A stretch of 33,248 nucleotides of DNA from Methanosphaera sp. (GCA_017430835.1 JAFRMD010000153.1:1-33248); one strand, 5' to 3'. Counted from the stretch's first letter, positions 9,258-18,883 are shown. Notes: generated by a model not told the origin, from the letters alone. Program-made: numbers and translations.

Positions 9258-9929
9258 ATGCGAATAGTAATTACAATAGGTGGATCAATTTTACTTAAGG
9301 AATATGATTATAAGAAGTTTGAGGATTATGCTAAGGTAATTCGTGATATTAATAAGAATCATGAGGTTTTTATTGTTGTGGGTGGTGGTAGACCTGCTCG
9401 TGATTATATTGGTGTAGTTCGTGATATGGGTGAAAGTGAGTCTATTTGTGATGAGATTGGTATTCAAGTTACTAGAATTAATGCTAGACTTTTACAATTA
9501 GCTCTTAAGGATTGTTCTTATCCTGCTATTCCTGTTAATTTCCAAGAAGCTTTAGAATTTGCTGCTACTGGTAAGATTATTATTATGGGTGGTACTGAGC
9601 CTGCTCATAGTACTGATGCTGTTGGCAGTATTCTTGCCGAGTATGTGGGTGCTGATTTGGTTATTAATGCTACTAGTGTGGATGGATTGTTTGATAAGGA
9701 TCCTAATAAGTTTGATGATGCTGTGATGTTTAGTGAGGTTTCTACTGATAAGTTGATGGAGATTGTTTCTGGTAATGAGACTAAGGCAGGTACTTATGAG
9801 TTTATTGATAAGACTGCTATTGAGATTATTAGGCGTTCTGGTATTAAGACGGTTATTTTGAATGGTAATAATCCGGATAATGTTAAGTTAGCAATTTCTG
9901 AGCCTATTGGTACTTTGATATCTGATTAA
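9258..9929 (+). CDS. pyrH: UMP kinase (archaeal type)
   Basis: A 223-residue amino-acid-kinase-fold protein converting UMP to UDP in pyrimidine nucleotide synthesis. Evidence: the N-terminal IGGSILL phosphate-binding motif, [12 protein letters not shown] (about 42-53), [40 protein letters not shown] (about 110-150), and the short archaeal length (bacterial PyrH is about 240). A weak ribosome binding site, TGGAGA, lies before the ATG. The zinc-ribbon gene follows 21 bases later, so they are probably in one transcript. Confidence 0.94.
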   Translation: MRIVITIGGSILLKEYDYKKFEDYAKVIRDINKNHEVFIVVGGGRPARDYIGVVRDMGESESICDEIGIQVTRINARLLQLALKDCSYPAIPVNFQEALEFAATGKIIIMGGTEPAHSTDAVGSILAEYVGADLVINATSVDGLFDKDPNKFDDAVMFSEVSTDKLMEIVSGNETKAGTYEFIDKTAIEIIRRSGIKTVILNGNNPDNVKLAISEPIGTLISD

Positions 9930-9950
9930 ATTTTTTGGAGGTATTTTTTT

Positions 9951-10142
9951 ATGGTTGTTGAAGCTCATAGACATTGTGCAATTTGTGGTAAGCCTATTCC
10001 TATGTCTGAATCTTTTTGTTCTGATCAGTGTCAGGAAAAATTTCAGATTAAGCAGAAACAGGTAGTTAAGCAGAAAAGAATTTTATATGCTGTTATAGCT
10101 ATTTTTGTTATTGTTTGGATTGCTTTCATGTATTTAAGGTAG
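9951..10142 (+). CDS. Small zinc-ribbon membrane protein (DUF2116-like)
   Basis: A 63-residue protein. An N-terminal treble-clef or zinc-ribbon pattern is formed by C9/C12 and C23/C27 (HCAICGKPI and FCSDQC). A basic helix (QIKQKQVVKQKR) follows, then one C-terminal transmembrane segment at about 44-61. It resembles the small DUF2116-type proteins found in archaea, whose function is unknown. GGAGG lies upstream (9937-9941). It probably shares a transcript with UMP kinase. The zinc ribbon would face the cytoplasm by the positive-inside rule. Confidence 0.8.
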   Translation: MVVEAHRHCAICGKPIPMSESFCSDQCQEKFQIKQKQVVKQKRILYAVIAIFVIVWIAFMYLR

Positions 10143-10243
10143 ATTTTTTTTTATTCTTTATTTTTTTTTATTTTAATTATATCAGTTATTAGTTACAAAT
10201 TATTATTAGTTATGATTCAATTTTTTTGGAGGTTTATATACAT

Positions 10244-10534
10244 ATGGATAATGCATTGATTAGAGTTGTTTTGGATATTTTAAAACCGCATACTCCTTCG
10301 TTACCATCTTTTGCTTTGTATTTAAGTAGTCTTGATGGTGTTGATGGTGTGAATATTACTCTTATGGAGATTGATAAGGAAACCGAAAATGTTAAAATTA
10401 CTATGGAAGGTTCTGATCTTAATTATGAGGTTATTCGAGAGGCTATTGAGCATTATGGGGCTTCGGTCCATAGTGTTGATGAGGTTGTTGCTGGTCATAA
10501 GTTGGTTGAAGAGGTAACAACTCCTCAGGATTGA
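10244..10534 (+). CDS. DUF211 family protein
   Basis: A 96-residue protein of the archaeal DUF211 family, small ferredoxin-like-fold proteins of unknown function that form rings in known structures. Visible family parts are IRVVLDILKPHTPSLPSFALYLSSLDGVDGVNITL at the N-terminus and VIREAIEHYGASVHSVDEVVAGH in the second half. I start at ATG 10244, because GGAGG (10228-10232) lies 11 bases upstream; an in-frame TTG at 10226 overlaps that site and is less likely. The RraA-like gene follows 28 bases later. Confidence 0.88.
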   Translation: MDNALIRVVLDILKPHTPSLPSFALYLSSLDGVDGVNITLMEIDKETENVKITMEGSDLNYEVIREAIEHYGASVHSVDEVVAGHKLVEEVTTPQD

Positions 10535-10562
10535 TTGCTTTTTCTTTTTATGGTGATATGTT

Positions 10563-11258
10563 ATGTCTAGAGGAAAAATTACTCCTAACAATATTTTACA
10601 TTTTAATAATAAGGGTAATGTTGATGAGGATATTGATGTTCCTTTGAAGCTTAGTGCTGATAATTTATTGGATTTTGCCAGTAGTGACAATGTTTCTGAT
10701 GCTTTGAAGAGTTTGTATGGTTTTTCAGGTTTGGTTTCTGGTGTTAAACCTGTTTGTGATGATTTTGCTGTTTGTGGTTTTATTCGCACTGTTGAAACCA
10801 GTTCTTTTGATTGGGGTACTGGCATTAAGGCTATTTATGAATGTAATCCTGGTGAAATTTTATTTATTAAGTGTTCTGATGAGGATTATGCTATTTGGGG
10901 CGAGCTTGCTTCCCAGTCTGCTTTGTGTCATGGTGTAGCTGCTACTATTATTGTTGGTGCTTCTAGGGATACTGTTGGTATTCGTAAATTGGAGTATCCT
11001 GTATTTTCTTCCAGAATTTGTAGTTGTGCAGGTTTTGCTTCTAATGGGGGTGTTATGGATTCTGATTTATTTGTTGGTAATCTTGTTGTAAAGTCTGGTG
11101 ACTTTGTTGTTGCGGATGTTGATGGTGTTGTTGTCATACCTCAGGATAAATTGGATGATGTTTTGTTAGAGGTTTCTAAAATTCTTGACTTTGAGAATGA
11201 ACTTTTTGATAAGGTTGTTAATGACAATAAGCGTCTTGATAATCTTTTAGATTTATAA
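10563..11258 (+). CDS. RraA-like / HMG aldolase-family protein
   Basis: A 231-residue protein of the RraA/demethylmenaquinone-methyltransferase-like fold. The family signature is GELASQSALCHGVAATIIVG followed by SRD (R135, D136), matching the G-E-L...R-D substrate/metal site of 4-hydroxy-4-methyl-2-oxoglutarate aldolases. The later VVADVDGVVVIPQDKLDDVL segment is also typical. Whether it is an aldolase, a regulator of RNase E-type enzymes (unlikely in an archaeon) or something else cannot be decided from sequence. It is the last gene of the pyrH-to-rraA run. A pyrimidine-rich T-run follows the stop. Confidence 0.85.
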   Translation: MSRGKITPNNILHFNNKGNVDEDIDVPLKLSADNLLDFASSDNVSDALKSLYGFSGLVSGVKPVCDDFAVCGFIRTVETSSFDWGTGIKAIYECNPGEILFIKCSDEDYAIWGELASQSALCHGVAATIIVGASRDTVGIRKLEYPVFSSRICSCAGFASNGGVMDSDLFVGNLVVKSGDFVVADVDGVVVIPQDKLDDVLLEVSKILDFENELFDKVVNDNKRLDNLLDL

Positions 11259-11370
11259 TTATTTTATTCTTTTTATTATTTTTTCAACGCGGTCTGTTAA
11301 GCTTTTAATTATTTTTATCTGTTTTTTTACTTGTTTTAACGTTAATAAATTATTCTTGATTTTTTAAACT

Positions 11371-11397
11371 AAAAAAAGGGTGGGGGATATGGATATG
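11371..11397 (-). terminator. C-rich/U-run terminator of the DUF4013-like gene
   Basis: On the minus strand the stop is followed by CATATCCATATCCCCCACCC and then seven T. The segment contains no G. This is a strong example of the C-rich 3'-end pattern. Confidence 0.45.
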
Positions 11398-12198
11398 TTA
11401 TTTTGGGTATAATTGTGCAAATGAGTTGAGGAAGAAGACTAATGAGAATGATTCTAGAAATGCTGATAAAAAACTTCCGATATTTGGAGAAGACTTTAGA
11501 ACATATACTATGTTTGCTACTATTACACATATTATAGTGACTAGTATTAGGAATTCGATATATTTTAATATTCCTATTTTTTTTATTAGACTGAGGATAT
11601 ATTTGATGTTGCATGCTTGTTTGAAATTATGATTTATTTCCATGTCAATTTTTCCTAGTGTACACATTGAGAATAGTATTGTTAATATGACTATAAATAT
11701 TATTAAACAAATTTGGATTGTGTGTGAATAATATAGATCTGTTAAATTAGGTAATCCGCCAATTATTTCTATAACATTGATTTCTTCTAGTTCTATTGTT
11801 ATATTATTTAGTTGGGCTGGTATTTCATGGTAATTGTTGAAAATTCCTGTTGGTATAACAAGTATGATTGTTATCAGTATTGTTAACAGGTAATAATATA
11901 ATTCAAGTAAAACATCATGTGTTGCTTCTTTTAATGATTTTTTTAATGATAACTTGGGTGAACCACTTTTTTTACCTATTATATGGAATATTATTTGTAG
12001 ATTGATTCCAAGAACAAGTAGTGGCAGTATTATAAATATGAGGAATGATGGTATTATTGCAATGTCGTGGTATGGTTGGTGTTGGAAATATTTTTGGATT
12101 ATTTCTACTAATATGAACAGTAGGGTTATTAGCGCAAATTCTTTATATTTTCGTATTGGAAATAATATTGAATTTTTAATTATTTCTCTATTTTTCAT
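11398..12198 (-). CDS. Multi-pass membrane protein, DUF4013-like
   Basis: A 266-residue hydrophobic protein with about five or six predicted membrane segments: roughly 20-37, 48-72, 104-125, 163-185, 210-235 and a weak C-terminal one. The N-terminus, NSILFPIRKYKEFALITLLF, and the LSLKKSLKEATHDVLLE loop resemble DUF4013 proteins, which are numerous in Methanosphaera and Methanobrevibacter and have no known function. It is convergent with the RraA-like gene and has no operon partner. The DUF assignment is from memory of the family style and is not certain. Confidence 0.7.
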   Translation of the reverse strand: MKNREIIKNSILFPIRKYKEFALITLLFILVEIIQKYFQHQPYHDIAIIPSFLIFIILPLLVLGINLQIIFHIIGKKSGSPKLSLKKSLKEATHDVLLELYYYLLTILITIILVIPTGIFNNYHEIPAQLNNITIELEEINVIEIIGGLPNLTDLYYSHTIQICLIIFIVILTILFSMCTLGKIDMEINHNFKQACNIKYILSLIKKIGILKYIEFLILVTIICVIVANIVYVLKSSPNIGSFLSAFLESFSLVFFLNSFAQLYPK

Positions 12199-12765
12199 TT
12201 TTAATCAGACCTCGTACTTGTTTTGTTCTATGTATATTTGTCTTTTTAATTATTATTTGTGTCTGTTTGATTGTTTGTTGTTTCTTTTAACTTGAAATTA
12301 TTTCTTATTTATTGTTATATTATAAGTTTTATTTTAATTTTTATTCTATAAATTATTCTTTTTTTTCTTTTATATGCTTTATAGGATGTTGTATGGGGAT
12401 AATTTTATTTTTTTTTATGTTTTTGTAAAAAATTTTAATTTATAGGATTGTTTTCATATAAAAACTATTTTACTTATTGTTTAATTATTTTTTTTAAACT
12501 ATTTATATAATATTTAAATAGTATTTAAAGATATCCAAAAGTATATATATGATGATTGTTATATAGTTTATTATAAGTTAGTTAAGTATATATAAAAGCT
12601 ATAAATCTCTATTAAAATAATAGTTGATAATTAAAATGTTAGTTAAAATAATCACCAAAATCGTAAAATAACTTTAAACTCCTAAATAGAAGTCTAATTT
12701 TATTAATTAATTATTTTAAGATTGTAAAAAATTATTTTAATTAATTAAAAATTTATGCGAAGATT
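12199..12765. promoter_or_regulatory. AT-rich intergenic region with gar1-tfb promoter
   Basis: A 567-base gap, extremely AT-rich and without a credible ORF. It must hold the minus-strand promoter for the membrane protein gene (near 12199-12260) and the plus-strand promoter of gar1-tfb. Candidate TATA boxes are TATATAAAA at 12589-12597 and the TATATATA stretch at about 12542-12550. No GGAGG-type site precedes the Gar1 ATG. If 12589-12597 is used, the leader is about 145 nt. I see no strong hairpin. Confidence 0.4.
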
Positions 12766-13071
12766 ATGACAAGAAATAGCTCTAATTTGAATGAACTTGG
12801 TATTATTAGTCATGTTACAAGTACAAATAAATTAATAGTACCTTCTAATAAGACTCCCAGGATAGGCTCTTTAATTGTAAATAAGAATGGGAAGGCTATA
12901 GGTAAGATTTCTGATATTTTTGGAAGCACTAAAAAGCCTTATATTTCTATAAAGACTAGTAATAAATTTTCTAAGGCAAATCCTGGTGAAAAAGTATATT
13001 TATCACCGCAAAATAAGAGAAGGAGGAGAAATAATGGCAGGAATTCTAAAAAGAAAAAAACGATTAGGTAG
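12766..13071 (+). CDS. gar1: H/ACA RNP protein Gar1
   Basis: A 101-residue small Gar1-like beta-barrel protein, a component of the H/ACA pseudouridylation complex with Cbf5, Nop10 and L7Ae. Typical features are the early [14 protein letters not shown] strand, [37 protein letters not shown], and a basic Gly/Arg/Lys-containing tail. The C-terminal 13 codons (13034-13071) overlap the start of tfb in another frame, and the tail-coding sequence contains the AGGAGG ribosome binding site for tfb. Gar1 next to TFB is a known arrangement in Methanobacteriales. No clear ribosome binding site precedes the ATG, so a short leader or other initiation is possible. Confidence 0.87.
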   Translation: MTRNSSNLNELGIISHVTSTNKLIVPSNKTPRIGSLIVNKNGKAIGKISDIFGSTKKPYISIKTSNKFSKANPGEKVYLSPQNKRRRRNNGRNSKKKKTIR

Positions 13072-14788
13072 ACCTCGTAAATCAGTGAAAAAAGATGTAA
13101 GGTCAAAAAAATCCGATTCTAAAAACAAAATTAAATCAACAAAAGCACAGTCCAAAACAAAAGAATCTAAAACGTCTAAAGTTGGTTCTGATGAATCTTC
13201 TCAACCTAAAGTAACTAAGTCTAAACGTGGACCTGGAAGACCTAGAAAAACTAAGAAAAAACAAGTGGAAAATATTGCTGATGATGATAAGCATAAAACT
13301 ACTATTCTTGAGAAACAAGAACCTCCTAAAAAACGGGGACCTGGAAGACCTCCAAAAAGTAAAAACAAAAAATCAGCAGAAGAAGATAAACCTAAACGTA
13401 AACCGGGAAGGCCTAAAAAATCCGAATCTTCCAGTACAACTACTAAGAAAGGTAAACCTGGCAGGCCTAAAAAATCAGATAAGGCTTCTTCTAAAACTTC
13501 CACATCTACTGCTAAGAGAGGTCCGGGTAGACCTAGAAAGAAAAAGGGATCTGATGAAGAAGAAACTTCCAAAAAGTCTTCTGATTCTAAAAAACAACCT
13601 AATCCGTTACTAGAAATTATGGACAATTTCCGTGATGACATTAGTGATGATGGTGATTCCAGTACCCCGGATGAATTGAAGGATTTCATGGTGGATTCCA
13701 TGGGTGCTGATGTGATGGGTTCCGATGATGATATTGAATTAATGTCTAACTCAGATTTGGATGTTGAAGAAATTATTAAGATTGATACAACTGATTCTGA
13801 TGAAATTGAAAGAGAACTTGATGAATTAAACGGTATCTCCGAAAAAGAGCAAATGAAAGAAGATGTTGCTGAAATGGAGAAAATGGAAACTATCTGTCCG
13901 GAATGTGGTTCTACTAAACTAATCAATGATCATGAACGTGGTGAAGTTGTTTGTGCTTCCTGTGGTTTGGTTATTGATGATAACATTGTGGATATGGGTC
14001 CTGAATGGAGAGCTTTCGATCATGAACAAAGGGATAAACGTACCCGTGTAGGTGCACCTATTACTTACACAATTCACGATAAGGGTTTATCCACGATGAT
14101 AGATTGGAGAAACAAGGATATTTATGGTAGGGATATTCCTGCAAGAAATAGGGCTCAATGGTATAGGCTAAGAAAATGGCAACGTAAAATCAGAATTAGT
14201 GGTGCTACTGAACGTAACCTTGCTTTTGCTTTAAGTGAATTGGATCGTGATTCATCCAGACTTGGGCTTCCTAGATCTGTTCGTGAATCAGCATCTGTCG
14301 TTTACAGAAATGCTGTGGAAAACAAGTTGATTCGTGGACGTAGTATTGAGGGTGTTGTTGCAGCTTCATTATATGCTGCATGTCGACGTTGTAAGGTCCC
14401 TCGTACTCTTGATGAGATTGCAGATGTTTCACGGGTCAGTAAGAAAGAAGTTGGTAGAACTTACAGATTCCTTACTCGGGAATTGCATATTAGGCTTCCT
14501 CCAACATCACCTATTGATTATGTTCCTAGGTTTGCCAGTGAATTAAATCTTTCTGGTGTTGTTCAGTCTAAGGCTATTGAAATTATTAATCAGGCCATGG
14601 ATAATGGTCTTACCAGTGGTCGTGGACCTACTGGTGTTGCTGCAGCTGCTTTATACATTGCCAGTGTAATTCTTGGTGAACGTAAAACTCAGCGTGATGT
14701 TGCTGATATTGCCGGTGTTACTGAGGTTACTATTCGTAATAGGTATAAGGAGTTAACTGAGCAATTGGATATGGGTGTAAAATTATAA
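13034..14788 (+). CDS. tfb: Transcription initiation factor TFB with an N-terminal array of AT-hook-like motifs
   Basis: A 584-residue protein; usual archaeal TFB is about 300-330. The C-terminal 300 residues are a complete TFB: zinc ribbon C288/C291 and C307/C310 (ICPECG...VCASCG), B-reader/linker (MGPEWRAF...RVGAPIT), and two cyclin folds ([24 protein letters not shown] onward, and the repeat from [15 protein letters not shown]). The first about 170 residues are a Lys/Ser-rich tail with six AT-hook-like cores (GRPRK, GPGRPRK, GPGRPPK, KPGRPKK, KPGRPKK, GPGRPRK) near 12-16, 66-72, 102-108, 123-129, 141-147 and 162-169. An acidic Asp/Glu/Ser linker (about 190-285) follows. The start at ATG 13034 has AGGAGG at 13021-13026. 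The frame is continuous and codon use matches the neighbours, so this looks like a genuine fusion. Confidence 0.95.
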   Translation: MAGILKRKKRLGRPRKSVKKDVRSKKSDSKNKIKSTKAQSKTKESKTSKVGSDESSQPKVTKSKRGPGRPRKTKKKQVENIADDDKHKTTILEKQEPPKKRGPGRPPKSKNKKSAEEDKPKRKPGRPKKSESSSTTTKKGKPGRPKKSDKASSKTSTSTAKRGPGRPRKKKGSDEEETSKKSSDSKKQPNPLLEIMDNFRDDISDDGDSSTPDELKDFMVDSMGADVMGSDDDIELMSNSDLDVEEIIKIDTTDSDEIERELDELNGISEKEQMKEDVAEMEKMETICPECGSTKLINDHERGEVVCASCGLVIDDNIVDMGPEWRAFDHEQRDKRTRVGAPITYTIHDKGLSTMIDWRNKDIYGRDIPARNRAQWYRLRKWQRKIRISGATERNLAFALSELDRDSSRLGLPRSVRESASVVYRNAVENKLIRGRSIEGVVAASLYAACRRCKVPRTLDEIADVSRVSKKEVGRTYRFLTRELHIRLPPTSPIDYVPRFASELNLSGVVQSKAIEIINQAMDNGLTSGRGPTGVAAAALYIASVILGERKTQRDVADIAGVTEVTIRNRYKELTEQLDMGVKL

Positions 14789-15526
14789 TTTTACACTACT
14801 TTTTTTTAATACATGTACATGTAACTTTATTTTTTTTATATTTTTCATTATTTCATATTATTAAATTGATGTAATCTTTGTTTATTTTGCAGGATTTATT
14901 GTTTTTTTATTGAATTATTCTAGGTATTTTCAATATTCTTAGTTGGCGGATGCCTTTATTAAAATGTTGTTAAGTAATTAGTATAAAGAATTTTTATAGA
15001 AAAATAGTAAAAAATTTTGTAAAAATGAGTTCTTTTATAAAGAATAATGTAGGAGGAATTTAAACCCCCTCATCTTCTTCTTGTAGTAAATAATATATTA
15101 ACAGTTTATTTGTTGTTCGACAGCTAGTTGTTATTTTTAAAAAGGCTCTTAAAAATGTTTTTTTAAGAGAAGTTTTCCCGGAGGGTATAAACTGTTAATA
15201 TAAGTGTGTAGTATCTGATTAGCTAATTTGTCACATATTTTTATTTACTTTTTGATACATATTCGTATTGTAACTATAATACTTCACATGCAGTGTTTTT
15301 TAATTGATTATTTATTTTTAAACTTCTCTTAATCATATCAATATAAACTTTCCATTTTGAAATATAGTTACAATTAATTATTTGTAAATACTATGTATTT
15401 AAATGTATTTTATTTTAATACAATATATTTGAATCAATCTTTTTTATTTATAATAGTTTTAAAAATAGACACAGGTTTTATACTATTAGGGAGGTATTGA
15501 TAAGGAAGGGGTAATTAAAAGAAGAA
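14789..15526. other. Long convergent intergenic region with two inverted repeats
   Basis: A 738-base region between the 3' ends of tfb (+) and bioY (-), with no credible ORF. It opens with an eight-T run (terminator of tfb) and the palindromic ACATGTACATGT near 14812. A perfect 16-bp inverted repeat (15094-15109 with 15187-15202) encloses a hairpin CTCTTAAAAA/TTTTTAAGAG. A second perfect 12-bp repeat (15267-15278 with 15363-15374) spans almost the same length. A TATA-like TTTATAAA near 15034 could start a plus-strand RNA through the first repeat. It is a candidate non-coding RNA locus and I cannot name it. Confidence 0.4.
15487..15526 (-). terminator. C-rich 3' end of bioY
   Basis: After the bioY stop the minus strand reads TTACCCCTTCCTTATC and then ACCTCCCTAATAG. 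It is C-rich and G-free, like the other minus-strand ends, but with no strong T-run directly after it. Confidence 0.35.
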
Positions 15527-16144
15527 TTATTCTTCTTTTGGTAGGATGGATACGGTTATTCCTGATGCTATGGCAATTTTTATTAAATCACCAATGATGA
15601 ATGGAATTAAACCCATAATTAATAATTCTGTAATTGTTAATGCTTGATTATGACCTAACATTGTATAATATAAAGTAACTAAACCAGGAATGTAAATAAA
15701 TACAAAGTTGGCTATTGTCAATATTATCACACTTTGAATAGGTTTTCTAGCATTTACAAAATTATCAAAGACGTATCCAATAAATGTTGCAGCAAATATG
15801 AATCCAATTAGGTATCCACAGTTGGCTGTGAATAAAATATTTAAACCATAGGTCATACCTGCAAACCATGGTATTCCAATGATACCCAGCAACATATAAA
15901 GAATCATGCTGAATCCACCATATTTTTTACCTAGGAAAACACCTGCCAGTAATACGGCAAATGTTTGGAAAGTAACTGGTACTGGACTCCATGGGATTAT
16001 AAGAGATACTTGTGCCATTAATCCAGTAAAACATGCAAAAATAAATGATAACAATACCATAGTTAATGTACTTGCATTATTTCTCCATGAGTACCATGAC
16101 AATTGAATCTCTTCAATCTTTTCATTGTTTATTGTTATAGGCAT
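15527..16144 (-). CDS. bioY: BioY-type biotin transporter substrate-binding subunit
   Basis: A 205-residue membrane protein with about six helices, the S-component of an ECF-type biotin importer. Family features are TMVLLSFIFACFTGLMAQVSLIIPWSPVPVTFQTFAVLLAGVFLG with the conserved PVPVTFQT motif, KKYGGFSMILYMLLGIIG, and the GYLIGFIFAATFIGY segment. No ECF ATPase or T-component lies adjacent in the window, so it would share an energising module encoded elsewhere or act alone. The start is ATG 16144. A minus-strand TATA box (AAATATATAC, 16191-16200) fits a short leader. A GTTAAC hexamer upstream of it is only a half-site for a BirA-type operator. Confidence 0.93.
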   Translation of the reverse strand: MPITINNEKIEEIQLSWYSWRNNASTLTMVLLSFIFACFTGLMAQVSLIIPWSPVPVTFQTFAVLLAGVFLGKKYGGFSMILYMLLGIIGIPWFAGMTYGLNILFTANCGYLIGFIFAATFIGYVFDNFVNARKPIQSVIILTIANFVFIYIPGLVTLYYTMLGHNQALTITELLIMGLIPFIIGDLIKIAIASGITVSILPKEE

Positions 16145-16387
16145 AAAATAACCTCTAATTAATTAAATAAATATAAGCTAATATTTTTTAGTATATATTT
16201 TGTGTTAACTTTGCTAAAATTCAAAGCCATTTAAATATTACTTTATTAAAATATATACTCTTTTTGATATAGGTTCATTTTTAATTCAAATTTACTAAAT
16301 CATTATTTGTAGTTATTCTTTTATAATTGGTGGTTTAGCTTCCAATATCTTTGATTTAAAGTGTTAAAAAAAACAGTATTTTAATTG

Positions 16388-16413
16388 AAAAATTGTGTTG
16401 GTGGGTAAAAGGG
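16388..16413 (-). terminator. C-rich/U-run terminator of the XerA-type gene
   Basis: The minus strand after the stop reads CCCTTTTACCCACCAACAC and then a short T-run. C-rich and G-free. Confidence 0.4.
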
Positions 16414-17367
16414 TTATTCACTTAAACTTTCAATGTTGTTGTTTGTTTTAACGTTGTGTGCTCTGTTAAGCCATGCGTCATCGTATACATTTTTAAGTGT
16501 ATGCATATCAACGCTAGTATAGATTTGTGTGGTACTTAAGTTGCTGTGTCCCAGTAATTGTTGGATAGCACGGATATCCACACCATTCTTCAGCAGGTGT
16601 GTTGCAAATGAATGTCTAAGTACGTGGGGCGTTACTTTCTTTGAAATATTGGCTTTTTCTGCGTATTCCTTTATCATTAATTGAATATATCTTGAACTTA
16701 GCATGTGATTGCGTTGGTTAACGAATAATAAATCATTTTCAACGCCACGTTTGCTTAAATATTCCTTGATGAGTTCCAGAGTTTCATCATCAAAGATAAC
16801 TATTCTGTCTTTTTCTCCTTTTCCGCGAACACGAATTGTGCGTTCCTTGTAGTCAATTGTTCGAGTTTCCAGTTTTACAAGTTCTGAAACACGAAGACCT
16901 GTCGAATACAGGAGAGTTAGTATTACTTTATTTCTAAGACAGCTGATGTTCTGTGGATTGGACTTGTTTGGATCATAGTCGTCGTCTTTAGCATGAATCA
17001 GATTGTATACTTCCTGTTCATTCAATGACTTGGGAAGTGACTTTGTACGCTTAGGTGCCTTAATTTCTTGATAAATGTTTATCTCTGCAAATTCAAAAAA
17101 CTTCTTCAATACAACAGTTACAAGATACAAATAATTTTGTGAAACGTCTTTGTCTCTTTTCAAGTGTTGAAGAAATCGTTTAAAGGAACGTAACATACTT
17201 TTTTCATCTTTCACTTTGTTTTCTTCAATAAGGAAATTATGAAAGTTTTCTAGGATTGACCTGTATGTTTTTAGAGTGTTTGATGAATAGCTTTGAATCT
17301 CCATTTCCAGAATATAATCTTCAATTTGATCTTCAAATTCAATTTCTTCTAAGTATTCTAAGCTCAT
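16414..17367 (-). CDS. xerA: XerA-type tyrosine recombinase
   Basis: A 317-residue site-specific recombinase. The N-terminal SAM-like core-binding domain covers about 14-98 ([18 protein letters not shown]). The C-terminal catalytic domain has R159 (GLRVSEL), K184, H248-x-x-R251 ([12 protein letters not shown]), H274 ([12 protein letters not shown]) and nucleophile Y283. All catalytic residues are present. Archaeal XerA resolves chromosome dimers at dif; a prophage or element integrase is an alternative, but no phage genes or attachment repeats are seen here, and the gene stands next to dnaG. The start is ATG 17367 with AAGGAG upstream. dnaG ends 85 bases upstream on the same strand, so the two may be co-transcribed. 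I could not recognise a dif site in the window. Confidence 0.9.
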   Translation of the reverse strand: MSLEYLEEIEFEDQIEDYILEMEIQSYSSNTLKTYRSILENFHNFLIEENKVKDEKSMLRSFKRFLQHLKRDKDVSQNYLYLVTVVLKKFFEFAEINIYQEIKAPKRTKSLPKSLNEQEVYNLIHAKDDDYDPNKSNPQNISCLRNKVILTLLYSTGLRVSELVKLETRTIDYKERTIRVRGKGEKDRIVIFDDETLELIKEYLSKRGVENDLLFVNQRNHMLSSRYIQLMIKEYAEKANISKKVTPHVLRHSFATHLLKNGVDIRAIQQLLGHSNLSTTQIYTSVDMHTLKNVYDDAWLNRAHNVKTNNNIESLSE

Positions 17368-17452
17368 TTTTACACTCCTTTTTGTAATTTATAAAAAAAG
17401 TTAAAATTAAGAAAGAATTTAATACTTTATTTTCTTAAATTTTTCTTAACGG

Positions 17453-18883
17453 TTATTTTGTAATAATTTTTATGGTTTCAGGTTTCTTTACAACTTCACT
17501 CATCTTGACAGCCACAAGACATTCAATATTCTTTTCTTTGGCAAGATCAACTAAACGTTGGCTAATGATTCCATCAAATATGACGGTTTGAATAGGCGTT
17601 TCAAGGTTTTTAAGTTCATTGTAGAGTGTTTCGACTTTAAGTTCCGATACGGTGTCGAACTTTTCATCCAATAATTTTGCCTTACCCGTGCCTTTAATTT
17701 CATTCAACGCTTGTATGTGTTTGTTCTGCTTTTTCTCAACAACTGAAACTTTTTCTTTTGTTTCAATATTGGAATAAGCGTTGGCTGTGTAATCTTTAGG
17801 TATGTTGTCTGGTGTTGTCTCTTCTTTAGGTTTTTCATGTTCTGTTTGTTTAATCTCTTTTTCAAGCTGGTCTTTGAGTTGTTCTGTTAGGTCTTGGAAT
17901 GAATTCTCTTTCTGGTTTTCAGTTTTGAATTCTTTTTTAGTTATTTCATTTTCTTTATCAATGTCTTTTCTGGTTTTATGGTAGTTATGCTGATTATGAT
18001 TGTAATTTGCATGTTGGGTGATTTTATCTACGCTGGTCTTGTTTTTAAGAGCGTAAATTACCTGGTCTTTGTTAAGATATTCTACTTCTTGACCACGTGG
18101 GGCGCGGGTAACATAGTCTATGTCACCAATTTGCAACAATTCCTTAAGGATTAAGTCTCCTCCACGGTCACCGTCAAGGAATGCTGTAACAGTCCTTTCT
18201 TTTGTTAATTCTGCAACGGTTTTGGGAACATTGACTCCTTCAACTGCGATGGTGTTTTTAATACCATATTTCAGCAGGTTTAAAACGTCTGATCTTCCTT
18301 CCACTATCAGAATTGCATCTGATGTGGGAGTATTTGGGCCGGCCGGTAATCTGTCTTCTCCATATTCAATTATTTCAGGAACTTTGATTGACTTTTTAAC
18401 TTCGTCAATCATTCTGGAACTTTCAGGAGTAAACTCTTCCATCATGTTTTTGTACAATTCTTTTGCTCTTTCAACGATGGTTCGTCTTTTTACTGCCCGA
18501 ACGTCTTCTATTGTTGTAACTCTTAAACTGGCTTCACAGGGACCAACCCTATTAATTGTTTCTAAGCTTGCTGCAAGAATTGTGGTTTCAATTCTGTCTA
18601 AACTTGATGGGATAATTACTTCGCCCTTGGTTTTTCCTGATTTGTTGCTCATGTCGACTTTTATTCTGCCGATTCTGCCCGTCTTTTGCAGTTCTCTTAA
18701 ATCAAGGCTGTCACTAAGTAATCCTTCAGTTTGTCCAAATATTGCACCTACTACGTCAGGTTTTTCAACAAAACCTTTTGCATTGATTTGTGAATGAATT
18801 AAATATTTTGTTGTTGTAAGTTCATCTTTAACCACATAATAATATTCTTCATCATCATGATATTTTGCATTTTTATGTGTCAT
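17453..18883 (-). CDS. dnaG: Archaeal DnaG primase-like protein
   Basis: A 476-residue protein with a Toprim domain: VEGRSDV at 194-200 supplies the catalytic Glu, and FLDGDRGGDL at 236-245 the DxD metal site. The N-terminal about 165 residues (VVGAIFGQTEGLLSDSLDLRELQKTGRIGRI) are typical of archaeal DnaG. That protein associates with the exosome as a poly(A)-binding subunit and may have primase activity. Between about 285 and 390 there is a low-complexity, charged Lys/Glu/Asn/His linker, followed by a C-terminal helical domain with HIQALNEIKGTGKAKLLDEKFD. The linker is variable in the family. ATG 18883 has a weak ribosome binding site. Confidence 0.94.
   Translation of the reverse strand: MTHKNAKYHDDEEYYYVVKDELTTTKYLIHSQINAKGFVEKPDVVGAIFGQTEGLLSDSLDLRELQKTGRIGRIKVDMSNKSGKTKGEVIIPSSLDRIETTILAASLETINRVGPCEASLRVTTIEDVRAVKRRTIVERAKELYKNMMEEFTPESSRMIDEVKKSIKVPEIIEYGEDRLPAGPNTPTSDAILIVEGRSDVLNLLKYGIKNTIAVEGVNVPKTVAELTKERTVTAFLDGDRGGDLILKELLQIGDIDYVTRAPRGQEVEYLNKDQVIYALKNKTSVDKITQHANYNHNQHNYHKTRKDIDKENEITKKEFKTENQKENSFQDLTEQLKDQLEKEIKQTEHEKPKEETTPDNIPKDYTANAYSNIETKEKVSVVEKKQNKHIQALNEIKGTGKAKLLDEKFDTVSELKVETLYNELKNLETPIQTVIFDGIISQRLVDLAKEKNIECLVAVKMSEVVKKPETIKIITK

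Noticed and set aside
16150..16220. BirA operator upstream of bioY
   Set aside because: Only one GTTAAC half-site is present; no second half at the expected spacing.
16414..17367. Prophage or integrative element marked by the recombinase
   Set aside because: The gene lies next to dnaG, has XerA-like features, and no phage, plasmid or attachment-repeat signals are seen nearby.
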